Below, piece after piece: positions 10,391 to 21,931 of a stretch of 64,000 bases of DNA (position 1 is its first letter; every line of letters starts with the position of its first letter). Below the pieces are notes generated by a model. It was not told the origin of the DNA. It made no database searches and worked only from the letters and a program-made list of their open reading frames with translations. This DNA is from Trema orientale (taxonomy: Eukaryota > Streptophyta > Magnoliopsida > Rosales > Cannabaceae), in contig JXTC01000121.1 of assembly GCA_002914845.1 (NCBI GenBank), positions 594,994 through 658,993 on the forward strand, given 5' to 3'. The position numbers and the translations under genes were made by a program.

Positions 10391-12927
10391 CGAAAAATGG
10401 TACATTGTGCACTCGTTTTCATCGTAATACGTTTACAGTTATGTCTGACGAGTTGTTTAGCTGATCGCCGAGTAATTCGTAAAAATCTTGCCTGATTATG
10501 TGTGACTCTATTTCTGTATTTTATGCAAACTTTGATTTAAACTTTTAAAGTATAAGATGAGAAGTTGAATTTGGGGGTGTTTGGTTGCTAAGAAATGTAG
10601 GAAGGAAAATAATGTATCAGAAGGATTTTTTTTAAATTAATTTAATTATTTATTTATATATATATATATATATTTATATTATTACTTTGTGATTGATGAG
10701 AGGCAGTATTTTATTTTTGATGATTTATGTGTGTTTTGAGTTTAAACTTTGTATTGTGTGCCCAGACATAGCTGATGAGAAGAGTGTATTTCTCTTTGGT
10801 ACTTATTTATGTTGAAGGTGGTAATACATTTTGTTTGGTCAGCAGATGATCCTATTGCTGTAGCAATTTTGGATGGAAAAACTATCTCGATATATTTAGA
10901 GGATGAGGATGATTTCGCGATGATAGCCGAGAATCTTTTCACCGAGTTAGATGCAGAAGATAAGGGGAAGATCAAGAAGAGTGAAATTCGGAATGCTCTT
11001 GTTCACATGGGAGTTGAGATGGGTGTTCCTCCTATTTCAGGTTTGCTTTTAATTCGTTTCCTTGCCTTCTCAATAGCTGAATTACTTCAAATATGTACTT
11101 GTGGATTAGTTATAAATGAAATGTGGGGGGGAATGGATTCTGAAAACCAGTGATAACACTTCTGGTTTTATCTTAAACTCTAATCTTAAGATCGGGAAAC
11201 TTGGAAAAACTTGTATGAGGAAAATAAGGATTATATGAAAATATTTCCCATATCTGTGAGATGTTTATCTCTCCATTAAGTTGATTGAGTGTTCTATGAT
11301 CTCTCAATTATTAGAAAAACGGATATTTAGACTAGAGAAATTTGGTGTTTTGAGACTATGTTTAGTAACGGCGGGCTTTCTATCTTAAAGAATTGAAATA
11401 CAAGACTGTTTATGCTCTGTAGTTTGGGTTGAAATGTTGCTCAACTTTCCCTGTGAAAAGGTACCTTATCTAATGTTGTGCAAATTTATAAGGTGTCTTG
11501 TATGAATCCTATGCTCGGCAAATTCTGCTCCTTTGTGTCTTTAACTTGTTCTCATTTGCATTCTTTGTTATGAATCAATTTCTTTTTGCTATATTATAGT
11601 AGGTAGTTTTTAGTAAAAACTGCTACTTTTCCACCTTATAGCTGCTTATAGCCTTCTTCTGATGTTTACAGGTTAATAATTTAGAAAGATAGCATCTTCG
11701 TACTCCTAAATAATTTTATATACTATCATGTGTTTGTATTTAAATGCCCTTGTTCACTCACAAAGCCCTTCAATAGGCATTTTTGTTTCATTGTTCCAGG
11801 AATTCTGATGATTCTGTTTTCAAGCTTCCCTGTTTAGTTCCTAGGTTTCTATTTCTCTAGCCATCTGAGGAGCAGTATTAAAGTCAGATTCAACTTTGTT
11901 ATTGTTTTTTCTGTACTTAAGAATGCTCTTGATTTGATGAAGTTGATAATTTACAATGTGTCATTTATCAGAGTTTCCTCAGCTAAACTCTATACTGAAG
12001 AAACACGGGGCTGAGGGAGAAGAAGAATTGGGCCAAGGACAGTTTGCATTATTACTTCAGAATGTTCTGCAGGAGCTAGCGGAGGCCTTGGCCGAAAAGC
12101 ATTGTGTCCTCATTCAGAACATCAAGATCGGGAATGGTTCTAAGTTAAGAAAGGTATTTATGCGTTTTTTTTCCTTAAATAAAGAAAAAGTAATAGATAT
12201 CTTTCATGCTGCAACATTTGGAAACCAAATTCCAAAGAAACTAGGTTTATAGGTTTTATTTTTTTATTTAAAAAAAGAGCATGCAGTCTTGTAGGAGTAT
12301 ATTGCCAATTTATTACAATTCAGCACTTTAGGATAGTTGTGGTTATTTAACAGTTTGTGCAATAAGATAAATCCAAATCTCTTATCATTTAACAAACGCA
12401 TGCTCCAGAACTAAGAACTAAAAATTTGTACAGGTTTTTTAATTTGCCAGATGTATCCAGCTTTTTCCCCTGGAATTTTTTTAAATAACTTTTGCTTGAT
12501 TGAAATTAGAGTTAGTTTCGAGTTCATAAATCTTTCTTTTCAATAATTTATTTACAACTCGCATAGCATGGGCTAAATTTTGTGACAACTCTTTTCATTA
12601 ATATTGCAGCTTTTGGCTGATGTGAAGCAAGTTAACAATGTTATAGAGAAGATACTGCAGGAAAAGAATGGTGAAAAGCATAGCTCAAGGATTGTAGAAT
12701 TAGTGCAGAGCTTTCTAGAGAAAAATGGTTTGGAGTTTGGTTTACCACCATCTGAGGCCAACGAGGGGGTGGCTCTTTTGTACAATTTGGTCTTTTCTGA
12801 TACAGAGAACAAGAAGACTGCTTCAGAAGTAGATAGGGATGAACTGTTCATCACTGTGAAAGAGATTCTCGAGAAATTTGCTGAGCTGCTAGAAGCTAGT
12901 CCTGTTTATTATGATCTTGGTAATTGA
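10053..12927 (+). CDS. EF-hand calcium-binding family protein
   Basis: Four exons with GT-AG junctions: 10053-10341, 10846-11040, 11972-12153 and 12610-12927, giving 327 codons plus stop in one uninterrupted frame. The start is the first ATG (MSDGALTVLDGTHLAAL). The protein is soluble, with no signal peptide or membrane segment. An EF-hand-like loop lies at residues 132-143 (DAEDKGKIKKSE), with Asp1, Glu3, Gly6, Ile8 and Glu12 in place but basic residues at positions 5, 7 and 9, so calcium affinity is doubtful. A second, weaker motif may exist in the C-terminal half (FSDTENKKTASEVDRDEL). The layout resembles a plant family annotated as calcium-binding EF-hand proteins of unknown role. I cannot assign a pathway. 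Intron 1 carries an (AT)n microsatellite next to the donor site. Confidence 0.85.
10352..10387. repeat. (AT)n microsatellite in intron 1
   Basis: About 18 uninterrupted AT or TA dinucleotides, starting 10 bp after the intron 1 donor of the EF-hand gene. Likely length-polymorphic. Confidence 0.9.
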
Positions 12928-15405
12928 GGGTAGAGACAAATTGGTATACTGCATAGTAAAACGAGGCAGAGTTTCTTGTATCTGCTGAGTATCGGATGTT
13001 CCCCATACATACTAAATATGAAGAAGATTACATTTGTAATCGGTCTGTTCTAGCCCATGCCTTTGTTTAACATGTTTCTACATGGCTTATGTAATACTAA
13101 AGAGGTTTTTTGAGTAGCTGACTTTGTCATATCCATATAATACAAACAGAAACGAAGCTTTTGAAAACATTGAAAACAAAATAAAAAAATCCTACTATTC
13201 AGGTTCAGTTCAGACTCATGAATTGGGTGGCCTGGTATCTATGTTTGATATTTTATTTATGTACTTAGGGTGCATCATCTCAAGTGGGTTTCTGGATTTT
13301 AAGTTTTAACACTTTTTTTTGCGACAAAAGGTGGTCGTTCCCTGATACATGCTTAATATCTGTTATTTTTTTCCCTACTTGTAGCTCTATACTTTAAGTC
13401 ATTGTAGGTCCAGAAGCTCCAATTATTTGGATATGTTCATGTCAAGAATATCATTGGTTGCTAGAGCAGGCCTGCCACTGTGCCACTGACTCGTTTGGAC
13501 TCTACACGAAATGCTATAAGAGCGTTCATTATTTGATATTTACATTTAAGTTTTTATTATTTGCACTGCTTTATGAGGTTTAATCAAATTCCGCTGGAAA
13601 TTAAAGCTAAAAGAAAAGATAAGAAAGCTGCGAGATGAACAAAGAAAAACAAGAGAACTTTGGTTATTGGACCAAATAGAGGTAATTACAGGTTCTAATA
13701 TCTTTTAAATGAATTTTAAGAAAAATTTATTAGATAGTTTGCACACATCTTTTTGCAATGATATGGAATATACCAAAATCTCTATTCAAGCATGATTAGG
13801 ATCAAATTTGCAATAAGGGCTCTTGAAATGGGTACAAGACAACATGCTTCAGTGACTGACAAACACAACGTATCAAGTTTTCACAAAACTTGTTTTGGGT
13901 TTTCCCGAAAAGGCAACTTGGAAAGGAGCATGATCACATGGTGAGTATGTGACACTTTCAAACGCTGGATTTTCTCCAGCCAATTTGCCAAAAAAATCAC
14001 ACTCAAACCCAAGCACTTTTTTTCTAGTTCTCATACCCTTCCACGTAAGGGGATGGGAACCCCTTGTTTTCTTGGTGAACGTTAAACCTCCAAAGGTTCA
14101 GCCACGACAGGCATTGTCCGGCTGCAAATTTGAGCCACTAAGTCCATTATCCAAAGCCAAAGCTGAGGCCACATCAGCCTACTCTCCATACTTATCATAC
14201 TTCGCCATCTAAGACATAAAAGCCATAAAGATAATAGGACTATCATTGAGCTACGAAGATATGCTCTCCGCTACACAATTTTTAGAATGTGTTTAACTGG
14301 AACAATTTGACAACAAATATGGGTCAATAAGAGCTGAAATAAACACGTCAAAATATTTGGGTCATGTTTATAATCCCTAAATGGAATAAGTGGAAAGAGA
14401 ATGGAAGGAAAGACAATGAAGAAGAATAAGATGCCTTGGAATATGAAAGGAAAGTAGTAAACATGCCCCAAGCCTTGGAATATTCTGTGAAAATATCCGT
14501 TGTCAGAAAATGAATTGTTTAGATACTTGCATGGAATTGAAATATGAAATGGATAAACGTGTAAAAACTTTGGTTTGGACACTTGAACGCACTCCGTCTA
14601 ATCTGCTTACTGTTGAATCTCGACCACAGTCTTTCGTATTAGATATCTGGGCAGAACTATCCCTAGATTTTTTCTTCCTCATGTTATAAATAGTGCCCGT
14701 ATCCGAATCGAAGGAACATCAAAGATAATAACGTTGGTCAAATTGTCACCATCTTGAGGACCACAAACATATCAAGTGGGCTACCATCCCCCCTCAGTAT
14801 GCAATTTATCAGTCAAAATAGCTCATAAGAGTTCCTATCTGTTCAAATATTATAACAAAGACAGCAACTTACAACTAACTAGAAATGCCCTTCCTAATAA
14901 TTTTCTGCCACAAGTTAGTAGTAATTGAATTAAAAGCTAGTACAACAGCAAGAAGCTGAGATCACTCTCCTACTTCGCATTTTTGCCCAAACATAAGATT
15001 GCTTCGCCCTCTGATTCAGATAGACCATTTTCAATATGATAAATGACCACGTCCCTCGATTTTGGGAGAGAGAATAAAGAAATAATCAAAACCTGGAGTC
15101 ATAGAGAAAACGGAAAGACATAATTCATGATTGAACAATGCTTTTTAGATGCGAAATAATTGTTACTCGAAAGGATACAAGGCTAGCATACCAACTTGCC
15201 CGGAAAGGCAAAACTAAAAACGAGTGGGAGCAAAAGGCTTCCCTTATACATGTTGACATTCAAAACAAAACAACAATTTAACTGCTCCAACTACTTAATT
15301 TTCCATAATCATAAGTAAATACCCGATCAATGCAATATCATAGCTAAATTTTTACTATATATTGGATTTTCTTAGAGCAACTATTCACTCTTGGGATCAA
15401 CCCCT
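12928..15405. other. convergent intergenic region
   Basis: Lies between the EF-hand gene (+) and the GDP-mannose epimerase gene (-). It holds both 3'UTRs; I found no further gene. Short open frames at 13124-13309 and 13949-14212 and on the minus strand at 14271-14582 show no recognisable domain, splice context or codon bias. Confidence 0.55.
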
Positions 15406-17444
15406 TCATTCTTTGCCATCAGCAGCACGTAGTGAGCCGAGTTGGACAGGGGCTTGGGTTCCCACCACCTTTGATGACCCATAAATTGAGAGGTCAACAC
15501 CTTGAGACTTCTCTTTCTCAATCTGTTCTTTGATCCAGAAGTATGTAAATCTCAACCCATCCTGAGTAGGAAAGATTTGTCAATTTATATTGTCCCAATA
15601 AAGATGGCTAACCACAACAGAAGTACTTGGAATCAAATTTTTATTGTTCATCTTCCGATTAACTTTAACTCATAAAGCAATCCCAACAGCTAAATATGGT
15701 TGGAGTTACCAAGGAAATGCAAAAAAAGAAAGTTACCTTTAATCGCATGGTAGGAGCCCAACCAAGTTTCTCTTTAATCAGTGTGTTGTCTGAGTTACGA
15801 CCACGGACACCCTCAGGGCCAGGGATGTGGTGAATAGGGAGTTTCTTGTCCTCAAAGCTAAGAACAATCTCAGCCATCTCATTCATGCTAACCATTTCAT
15901 CACTTCCAATGTTCACCGGCTCACGGAAGTCAGACTTTGTCAACCTATAACACGAAAAATTGATTCCACAATGGTAAATCCATGATAAAAGAAATGAGGA
16001 AATTTCAAAGTGAGGCCAAGATATGTCAAGCAAAAGGCTTGAAAACACATTGCAACAGACACTAATGAGAAATGCAAACTAGATCATATGCTTGTCTTGA
16101 GTAGAAAAACACCTTTGCTTTTCAGCAATAGCAGAAACTTCCACAAAAGAAAAGAAACCTCATCCAAATGACACCCATAGAGATTCTTTTTTTTAATAAC
16201 CTTAATCAGAGATATGAGCAGCTAGCACAAAAGCAGTAAGTGCTTACCGCAGAACACCTTCAACACATTCATCAATGAAGGTAAAGGATCGGGTCTGAAG
16301 TCCATCTCCCCACATCTCAAACTTATCAGTAGAGGTGATGGCCTTTCTGCAAAAAGCAGCAGGAGCCTTCTCCCTCCCACCTACATGACAGATATATCCA
16401 AAATTAAACTCTTAACAAATGTTGGCTGAAAAAAGATGATTTTTGCATAGCCGTTTCCTATTTCTTTTGATCATGAGCTTACCCTTCCATGTTCCAAAGG
16501 GACCATAAATGTTATGGAACCTTCCAATACGGCACTCAATTCCAAAATCTTTGGTGTAGTGCTTACACAACTCCTCTGTAGCAAGCTTCTCTAACCCATA
16601 AGCATCTTGAGGCTAAACCACATGGAGAAGTGCATTCATCAGATACATTGAAAATTTACAATTCCAACGCAAGCAATTGAAATATTAATGACCAGTAATA
16701 GCAACAAACCTCAGCAGGCCAGGCATCAGACTCTTTCAAGCTGACATTAGTTTCCAGTTGTTTGAACTCGGGGTAAATACAAGCACTAGAGGCATAGAAA
16801 AACCTGCAGAAATACAAATCACAAAATATCAGATATCTGAAAACATAGAAACCAAAACCTGAGTATATCCCCTAAAAGACTAAAACACACAACAGTGGGT
16901 GGGTGTGAGGTCCCAGTTTCAAAAGAAAATGTTAAAAACTGAAAAGAATCACTAGTCAAAAGAAAAAAGTATCTCTTTTTTAAAGTACTAAAATTTTCAA
17001 CTTGATAAAGCATACTTAGTTAAAGAAAACAAACCTTTTAACGCCACTGATCCTGGCAGCTTCAAGCATGTTGAAACTGATCATTGTGTTGTTATACATA
17101 ATGACAGAGTGATTGGACTGGATAAATCCCATCCCACCCATATCCGCAGCAAGGTTGAAGACATGATCAACATCTTTAGTAACCTTCAAGCAATTTTCCA
17201 TGACCCTAAGGTCAACAAGGTGGAATTCATGGCAGAACATATCTTCAGTCATATGCTCATTCTTCTTCCAATCCGAAGCGATAATGTAATGACCCTCGCT
17301 CTTCAAACGCCGGGCAATGTGCGAGGCAATAAACCCACCTGCCCCAGTAATGGAAATCCGGAGCTTCTCAGATGGCCAGTAAGGTTCTCTTTCGAGGCTC
17401 TCATAGGTGTAAGCACCATAGTCAGTTCCACCACTACTTCCCAT
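15406..17444 (-). CDS. GME: GDP-D-mannose 3,5-epimerase
   Basis: Converts GDP-D-mannose to GDP-L-galactose, and a minor product GDP-L-gulose, in the cytosol. It feeds ascorbate synthesis and cell-wall galactose units. Six coding exons on the minus strand: 17444-17035, 16803-16710, 16612-16483, 16380-16248, 15944-15737 and 15561-15406, all GT-AG, giving 376 codons plus stop (Arabidopsis GME has 377). It is an extended short-chain dehydrogenase/reductase: NAD-binding GAGGFIA at residues 34-40, catalytic Cys145 in SSACIYPE, YxxxK as Tyr173-Lys177 in YGLEK, and the conserved SDEMVSMNEMAEIVLSFEDK and RGRNSDNTLIKEKLGW stretches. It ends in the usual LRAADGKE. The intact frame and perfect motif set indicate a functional gene. 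Confidence 0.97.
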
Positions 17445-17445
17445 T

Positions 17446-18261
17446 CTGCAGTAATTAACTCATCAGAGAAGCACTCATGAGCCAAATTTTATAAATTAAC
17501 TAAATGGGGCAAACAGAACATACTCCTAATATAAAAACAAACTACAGTTGGGAATTGTTATCATAAGATAGGAATATTACAAAGGAAAGGAACCCAAATA
17601 CATGATCATCTTCTAGGAAAACCACAAACGAAAAAACAAAAAACCAAAACAAGTTAAGAACGGTAACCGACACAACTACCAACTCAGCAACAACACTACT
17701 ACACTTATCAGAATACTAGCCATCCAATTGAAATCGTAATCTGAAATATGAACACAGTCATTAACAAGTATAAATCCAATCCAAATAATAGCAAAAAAAT
17801 GTAATCTTATCTTAAAATTAATCGCTGAACAAAGAAGACACATAAATGATAACCCGAAAGAAACATGTTCAAGTGAATAGCCCAAATAATTAAATTAAAT
17901 CCTAAAAGGGAAGGAAGGGTTTCTCAAAAGCCAAATACCCACCTGAAACTTATCAAAAAGAATGAAACTCAGCAGATAAACCAAACTAAAGTATGATAAG
18001 AAACTAAGGTTAAGAAAAATAAGCTTTACTTAGAGAACAAAACAGACAACACGATTATAACACAGTATAAAAATGTAGAGGATCTATAATGTGACCTACA
18101 AAGCCATTAAACAAGCAATTAAAGACAAACCCAATATTCGAATATACACATAAATATAAATCAGAATAACATACAAGGAAATTATTACTGAAAAAATAAG
18201 TAGAGAGAACGGAGAACGTTAGACTCGAGGAAAATCCAAGAAACCCAGTTGGGGTTCATAC
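17446..18261 (-). other. 5'UTR intron of the GDP-mannose epimerase gene
   Basis: On the minus strand a donor (CTCCACAG before GTATGAACC, at 18261) and an acceptor (TACTGCAG ending at 17446) enclose about 816 bp. The start codon follows one base after the acceptor. A leader intron immediately before the ATG can enhance expression in plant housekeeping genes; that effect is inference here. The leader exon lies around 18262-18350 and is rich in CTT repeats on the coding strand. A TATA-like TCTATTTATAG lies at about 18359-18369. Confidence 0.6.
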
Positions 18262-18369
18262 CTGTGGAGCGTTAAAGTTGGAAGCGTTAGAGAAGAAGAA
18301 GAAGAAGATGATGATGTGAGAGGGGAATAGGTATGTATTTCAAACCTCTAATGCCTCGGCTATAAATAG

Positions 18370-20036
18370 ACCCTGAGAAAGAGAAAAGCAAATAAGGCCA
18401 CTCGTTTTATCATTTCATCCCATTCAAAATTTATAAGAAAGTTCCCAACAAAAAAATAATAATACTAAACAAGAACAATTATTTAGAGAGAGAATGAATG
18501 AGGCAGACGGTACGGAGTACCCGCATGATAAATGCTTCGTCTTTCATTTACATTTTTTTTTAAATGTGCTTTTGAATTAAAAGGGGGAAAAAAAAAAAGA
18601 AAGGCTTCAGTCCTTTGTATTGTACCTTATGGCAATTTAACCAAAAAATAAAAATAAAAATAAAAATAAAAGAAAAATTGAGGGGACCAAGTAGTGGGCA
18701 AAGACAAAGTTTAATATTGGCGATTTTGTATGAGAAAATTTAATTATTTCGATCAATTATTTAATTTTTGTGCAGGATCTTTGGGGAAATATTCCCTTTT
18801 GCTAGAAATGTAATGGTTAGCTTAAAAAGGTAAATTTTCAAAGTTATGGGAATTTGATCTCCAGCATCTATTTGTTTTGCCAAAATAAGTGTCATACCCC
18901 CTATATGGCTACATGTATATACCAAGATCAAACCTCTATGATTCGTATGAAAACGGTAAAACTTGAAGATTTATATATAATCAATAAGTTTTCTTAATTT
19001 GAACGAAGTTTTCGATTTTTTCCCTTTTTGAGGAAAAGAGAGAAAAACTTGTAAATATGAAAGTGTAAACTATATATTAGATTTATGTGATAGGAAACAC
19101 GTGTGGGAAGTGTATATCACCGAAACTGTCAGTTTCATACAATATTTAATCAAGTGATCCACCACTGAGATCTCTTCTGTCTTTTTTTATTATAAAGAAA
19201 AAAAAAGAAATTAAGTGATTATGTATTGATCTTTTTAGTACAAAAATGTGGTCATTCTATTATCACTTTCGGCTAAGAGAGTTTTGGACTCTTGTTAACG
19301 ATCCCCTGCTGTTGAGGAACGGCCCAAACTGGATGGGGCCTAGCACATGCGGAGAAGAGAAGGTTCGAAGAAAGTGGACCGAAAGTGCGAGGCCCATCCC
19401 GGTGGGACCAAGTGAAATTACTTGGAAAGTGCTTGTCCCAGCTGCAAGTGCTTTTAGCCTTTTACCATAAGTAAATATTTGGTCAAGTGCTTTTAGCCTT
19501 TTACCATAAGTAAATAGTTGGTTCATTTATTTTATGGAAATGTCCCGTTCAGACTGTCAGTTCTACTTCTTCTTCTTCCTTTCTCTTTTTTCTTTTTTTT
19601 TTTTTTAAATTATCTGCTGCTATCAAGCGNAAAAAAAAAAAAAAAAAAAACATCCAATCTATCTTTGTCTCTTACATGATCAATAATTCAAACTCCTTAA
19701 TATGCGCCTTTGTGGTTCATATAATCATCACATTACCAAGATGTTTATTATTTTATCTTGACTAAGAGAATCTCTATGGTAGTCGCTCGCATATATAATT
19801 TGATTAGAAATGACACTTTGTTTCTAATGTTGAGGTTTAAGATTTGAATTTTCCCACCTAAAATTACATTTGAAAAAAAAAAAAAATCTCTCTATGACTT
19901 GCCGAAAATGAAACAAATTTCTTTTAAGGAAAATAGTAAAATGAAACGAAAAAAGGAAAAGTTAATAAATACTGATTTTTTTAAGTATCCTTTTAAAAAA
20001 GTAATAAAATGAAACAAAAAGGGAGAAATTATATAA
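18370..20036. other. divergent intergenic region
   Basis: No gene is supported between the epimerase (-) and V-ATPase F (+) promoters. It contains A-rich simple repeats, a 39-bp direct duplication near 19.45 kb and an ambiguous base at 19630 next to a long A-run, a likely assembly weak spot. The open frame at 19246-19470 has no recognisable homology. Confidence 0.5.
19445..19522. repeat. 39-bp tandem duplication
   Basis: CAAGTGCTTTTAGCCTTTTA and the following CCATAAGTAAATA occur twice in direct repeat with a 39-bp period (starts at 19445 and 19484), almost without divergence. Confidence 0.85.
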
Positions 20037-20201
20037 GGATAACACTACATATCCCAAGTTTTGTACTAAATTTCTAATTGGTGTGTTAAAACTTACCACA
20101 AATAGATTAAACATTATCACTAATTGAGTGGTGACAAATCACATATCAAATTTATTGGCATTAAAAATTTGGTACAAAAGTTAGTACCTCAAGTATTATT
20201 C
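20037..20201. mobile_element. MITE with 9-bp target duplication
   Basis: The exact direct repeat ATTATATAA flanks it (20028-20036 and 20202-20210). Ends: left GGATAACACTACATATCCCA; reverse complement of the right GAATAATACTTGAGGTACTA. Both run into a shared inner block ACTTTTGTACCAAATTT or AGTTTTGTACTAAATTT. 165 bp, non-coding. The 9-bp duplication again suggests a Mutator-type origin. Confidence 0.75.
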
Positions 20202-20210
20202 ATTATATAA

Positions 20211-20950
20211 ATACCTTTTTTAAAGCATATTTAGATAGTTATTTTTTAAAAATAAATTCATACCTGTTTTTATAGCCTTTTTTTTTTTTGAAGAAATGTA
20301 TACCACAGATAAACAATATATCTACAAAAGTAAAATTTATAAGGGCCATATAGAAAAATATGATCAAATTTTGGGTTCAATTTAAGTAAATATCCCTTTG
20401 TCAAATGTTAAATGTCCAGTATATATGCTTATATACCAAGTATAGAACTTTATATACCAAGTATAAAAAAGTATATACCTAATACATTTCAGTACAGTAA
20501 CTAAAATTGGTAAATATGTTTATCTACCAAGTATAAAAATATATATACCTGAACATTTAGCTATAAAATTTAAAAAGTGAACATCTACTTAATCAAATTT
20601 AAAATATTGGTCATCCACCTAAATTTCTCAATTTTATAATGTATACACTAGGTACATATTTACACTGTAAATGCATACCACTCATATCCTATACATGAAA
20701 TGTTTATCTAATCAACGGGTATGAAACTATTAAAATGAAAAAAAAATGAGTATTGGTGAAATAACTTGTGAAAAAGTAGATATTGATCCTAGAATTTCAC
20801 AGCAAAAATTAACACATTGGGCTCTGAAAAGTAAGCCCAACGTCCTCCGCATCCACCCTGGATATGGCCTTCTGGCCTCCATGCCTATGGGCCATGTGCT
20901 GTAACCAAGGCCCAAGTAACTAACCACATAGGTTTGACCCGGATTCTTTC
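20211..20950. other. upstream region of V-ATPase F
   Basis: AT-rich, with several copies of a TATATACCAAGTATA phrase at about 20420-20550 and no gene. The minus-strand open frame at 20730-21065 overlaps the likely leader exon and is not supported. Confidence 0.45.
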
Positions 20951-21931
20951 CAACCCGTGATCGTAGATCAATTCGGATCTCATTTATTTCAGCTTTGATC
21001 ATTTCCTTCATCTTCATCTTCATCTCTCTCTGCCGATCCGGAGCCTGCAACCCCGACGAAATCACGGTTAGTTTTCATTTTCAAATTTTTATAAATTTCC
21101 TGATTTTACAATTTATGAGTCGCACATTGTAATTCTTATTAATTGCTCAATAGTTTCTCTAAAATATATTTTATGCATATTAATCATATTTCAGTGAGTA
21201 TTTCATAAACATATATGCATAGATTAACTGCCGATGATTCATTTTATGATGGGTGAACTTTGCAATTGTGTTAATTAGTCCAACCCAGTAATTAAATCAG
21301 GGAATAAAACCTAATTTTCGATTTTGGGTCTTAATTTATTTTCGGAGACANAACTAAAGTAGAGGAGAAGGGACTTTTGGAACTGGATCTATGTTTTATG
21401 GAAATATGAAGATGGAAAAAGTCTCCCTTAATACGTTTAGTTTGCCCTTTTTTTTAATTAATTAATTTTTGTTTAATATTATTTTTACTCATTTGCAAAC
21501 ATTTTCTCAGCCAAACTTTGGAGGAAGATGAATCTAGGCATATCTTGGCAGCACAATATAACTGGTTTAAGCTTTTGATTACTGTCAGTCTACTTTTACT
21601 TGTAGACATTGTAATTTTGTTGCCTCAATTTGGCTAAGTAGGCTACATTGACTCTATCTTGTTTTTCTGATATTCCTGCTGGGGTCTAGTGATTGTTCGT
21701 TTTGAGGGTTGTTGTGACCTTCTCCCTTGGCCTTTCTTTGTGTCCCTTGCTTTGTGTTTTCGATGAAGTCATGCAGTTCTTTGCTTTTTAAAAATCCTAA
21801 AACTGAAGTATTTATCCCTCAGTACGGGTAGCACGCTGCAGATTTTAGTGCTTTATCAAAATATTAGGATTGCATCGTCTGTTCCTTATGGTTTTTTTCT
21901 TTTTGCTGCAGTTGAAAATTTTCAGCTTTAA

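Noticed and set aside
13949..14212. 87-residue open frame between the EF-hand and epimerase genes
   Set aside because: No recognisable similarity; sits in a convergent intergenic region.
19621..19660. Long A-tract and an N considered as a retroposed poly-A tail
   Set aside because: No coding or retroelement sequence precedes it; the N suggests a base-calling problem in a homopolymer.
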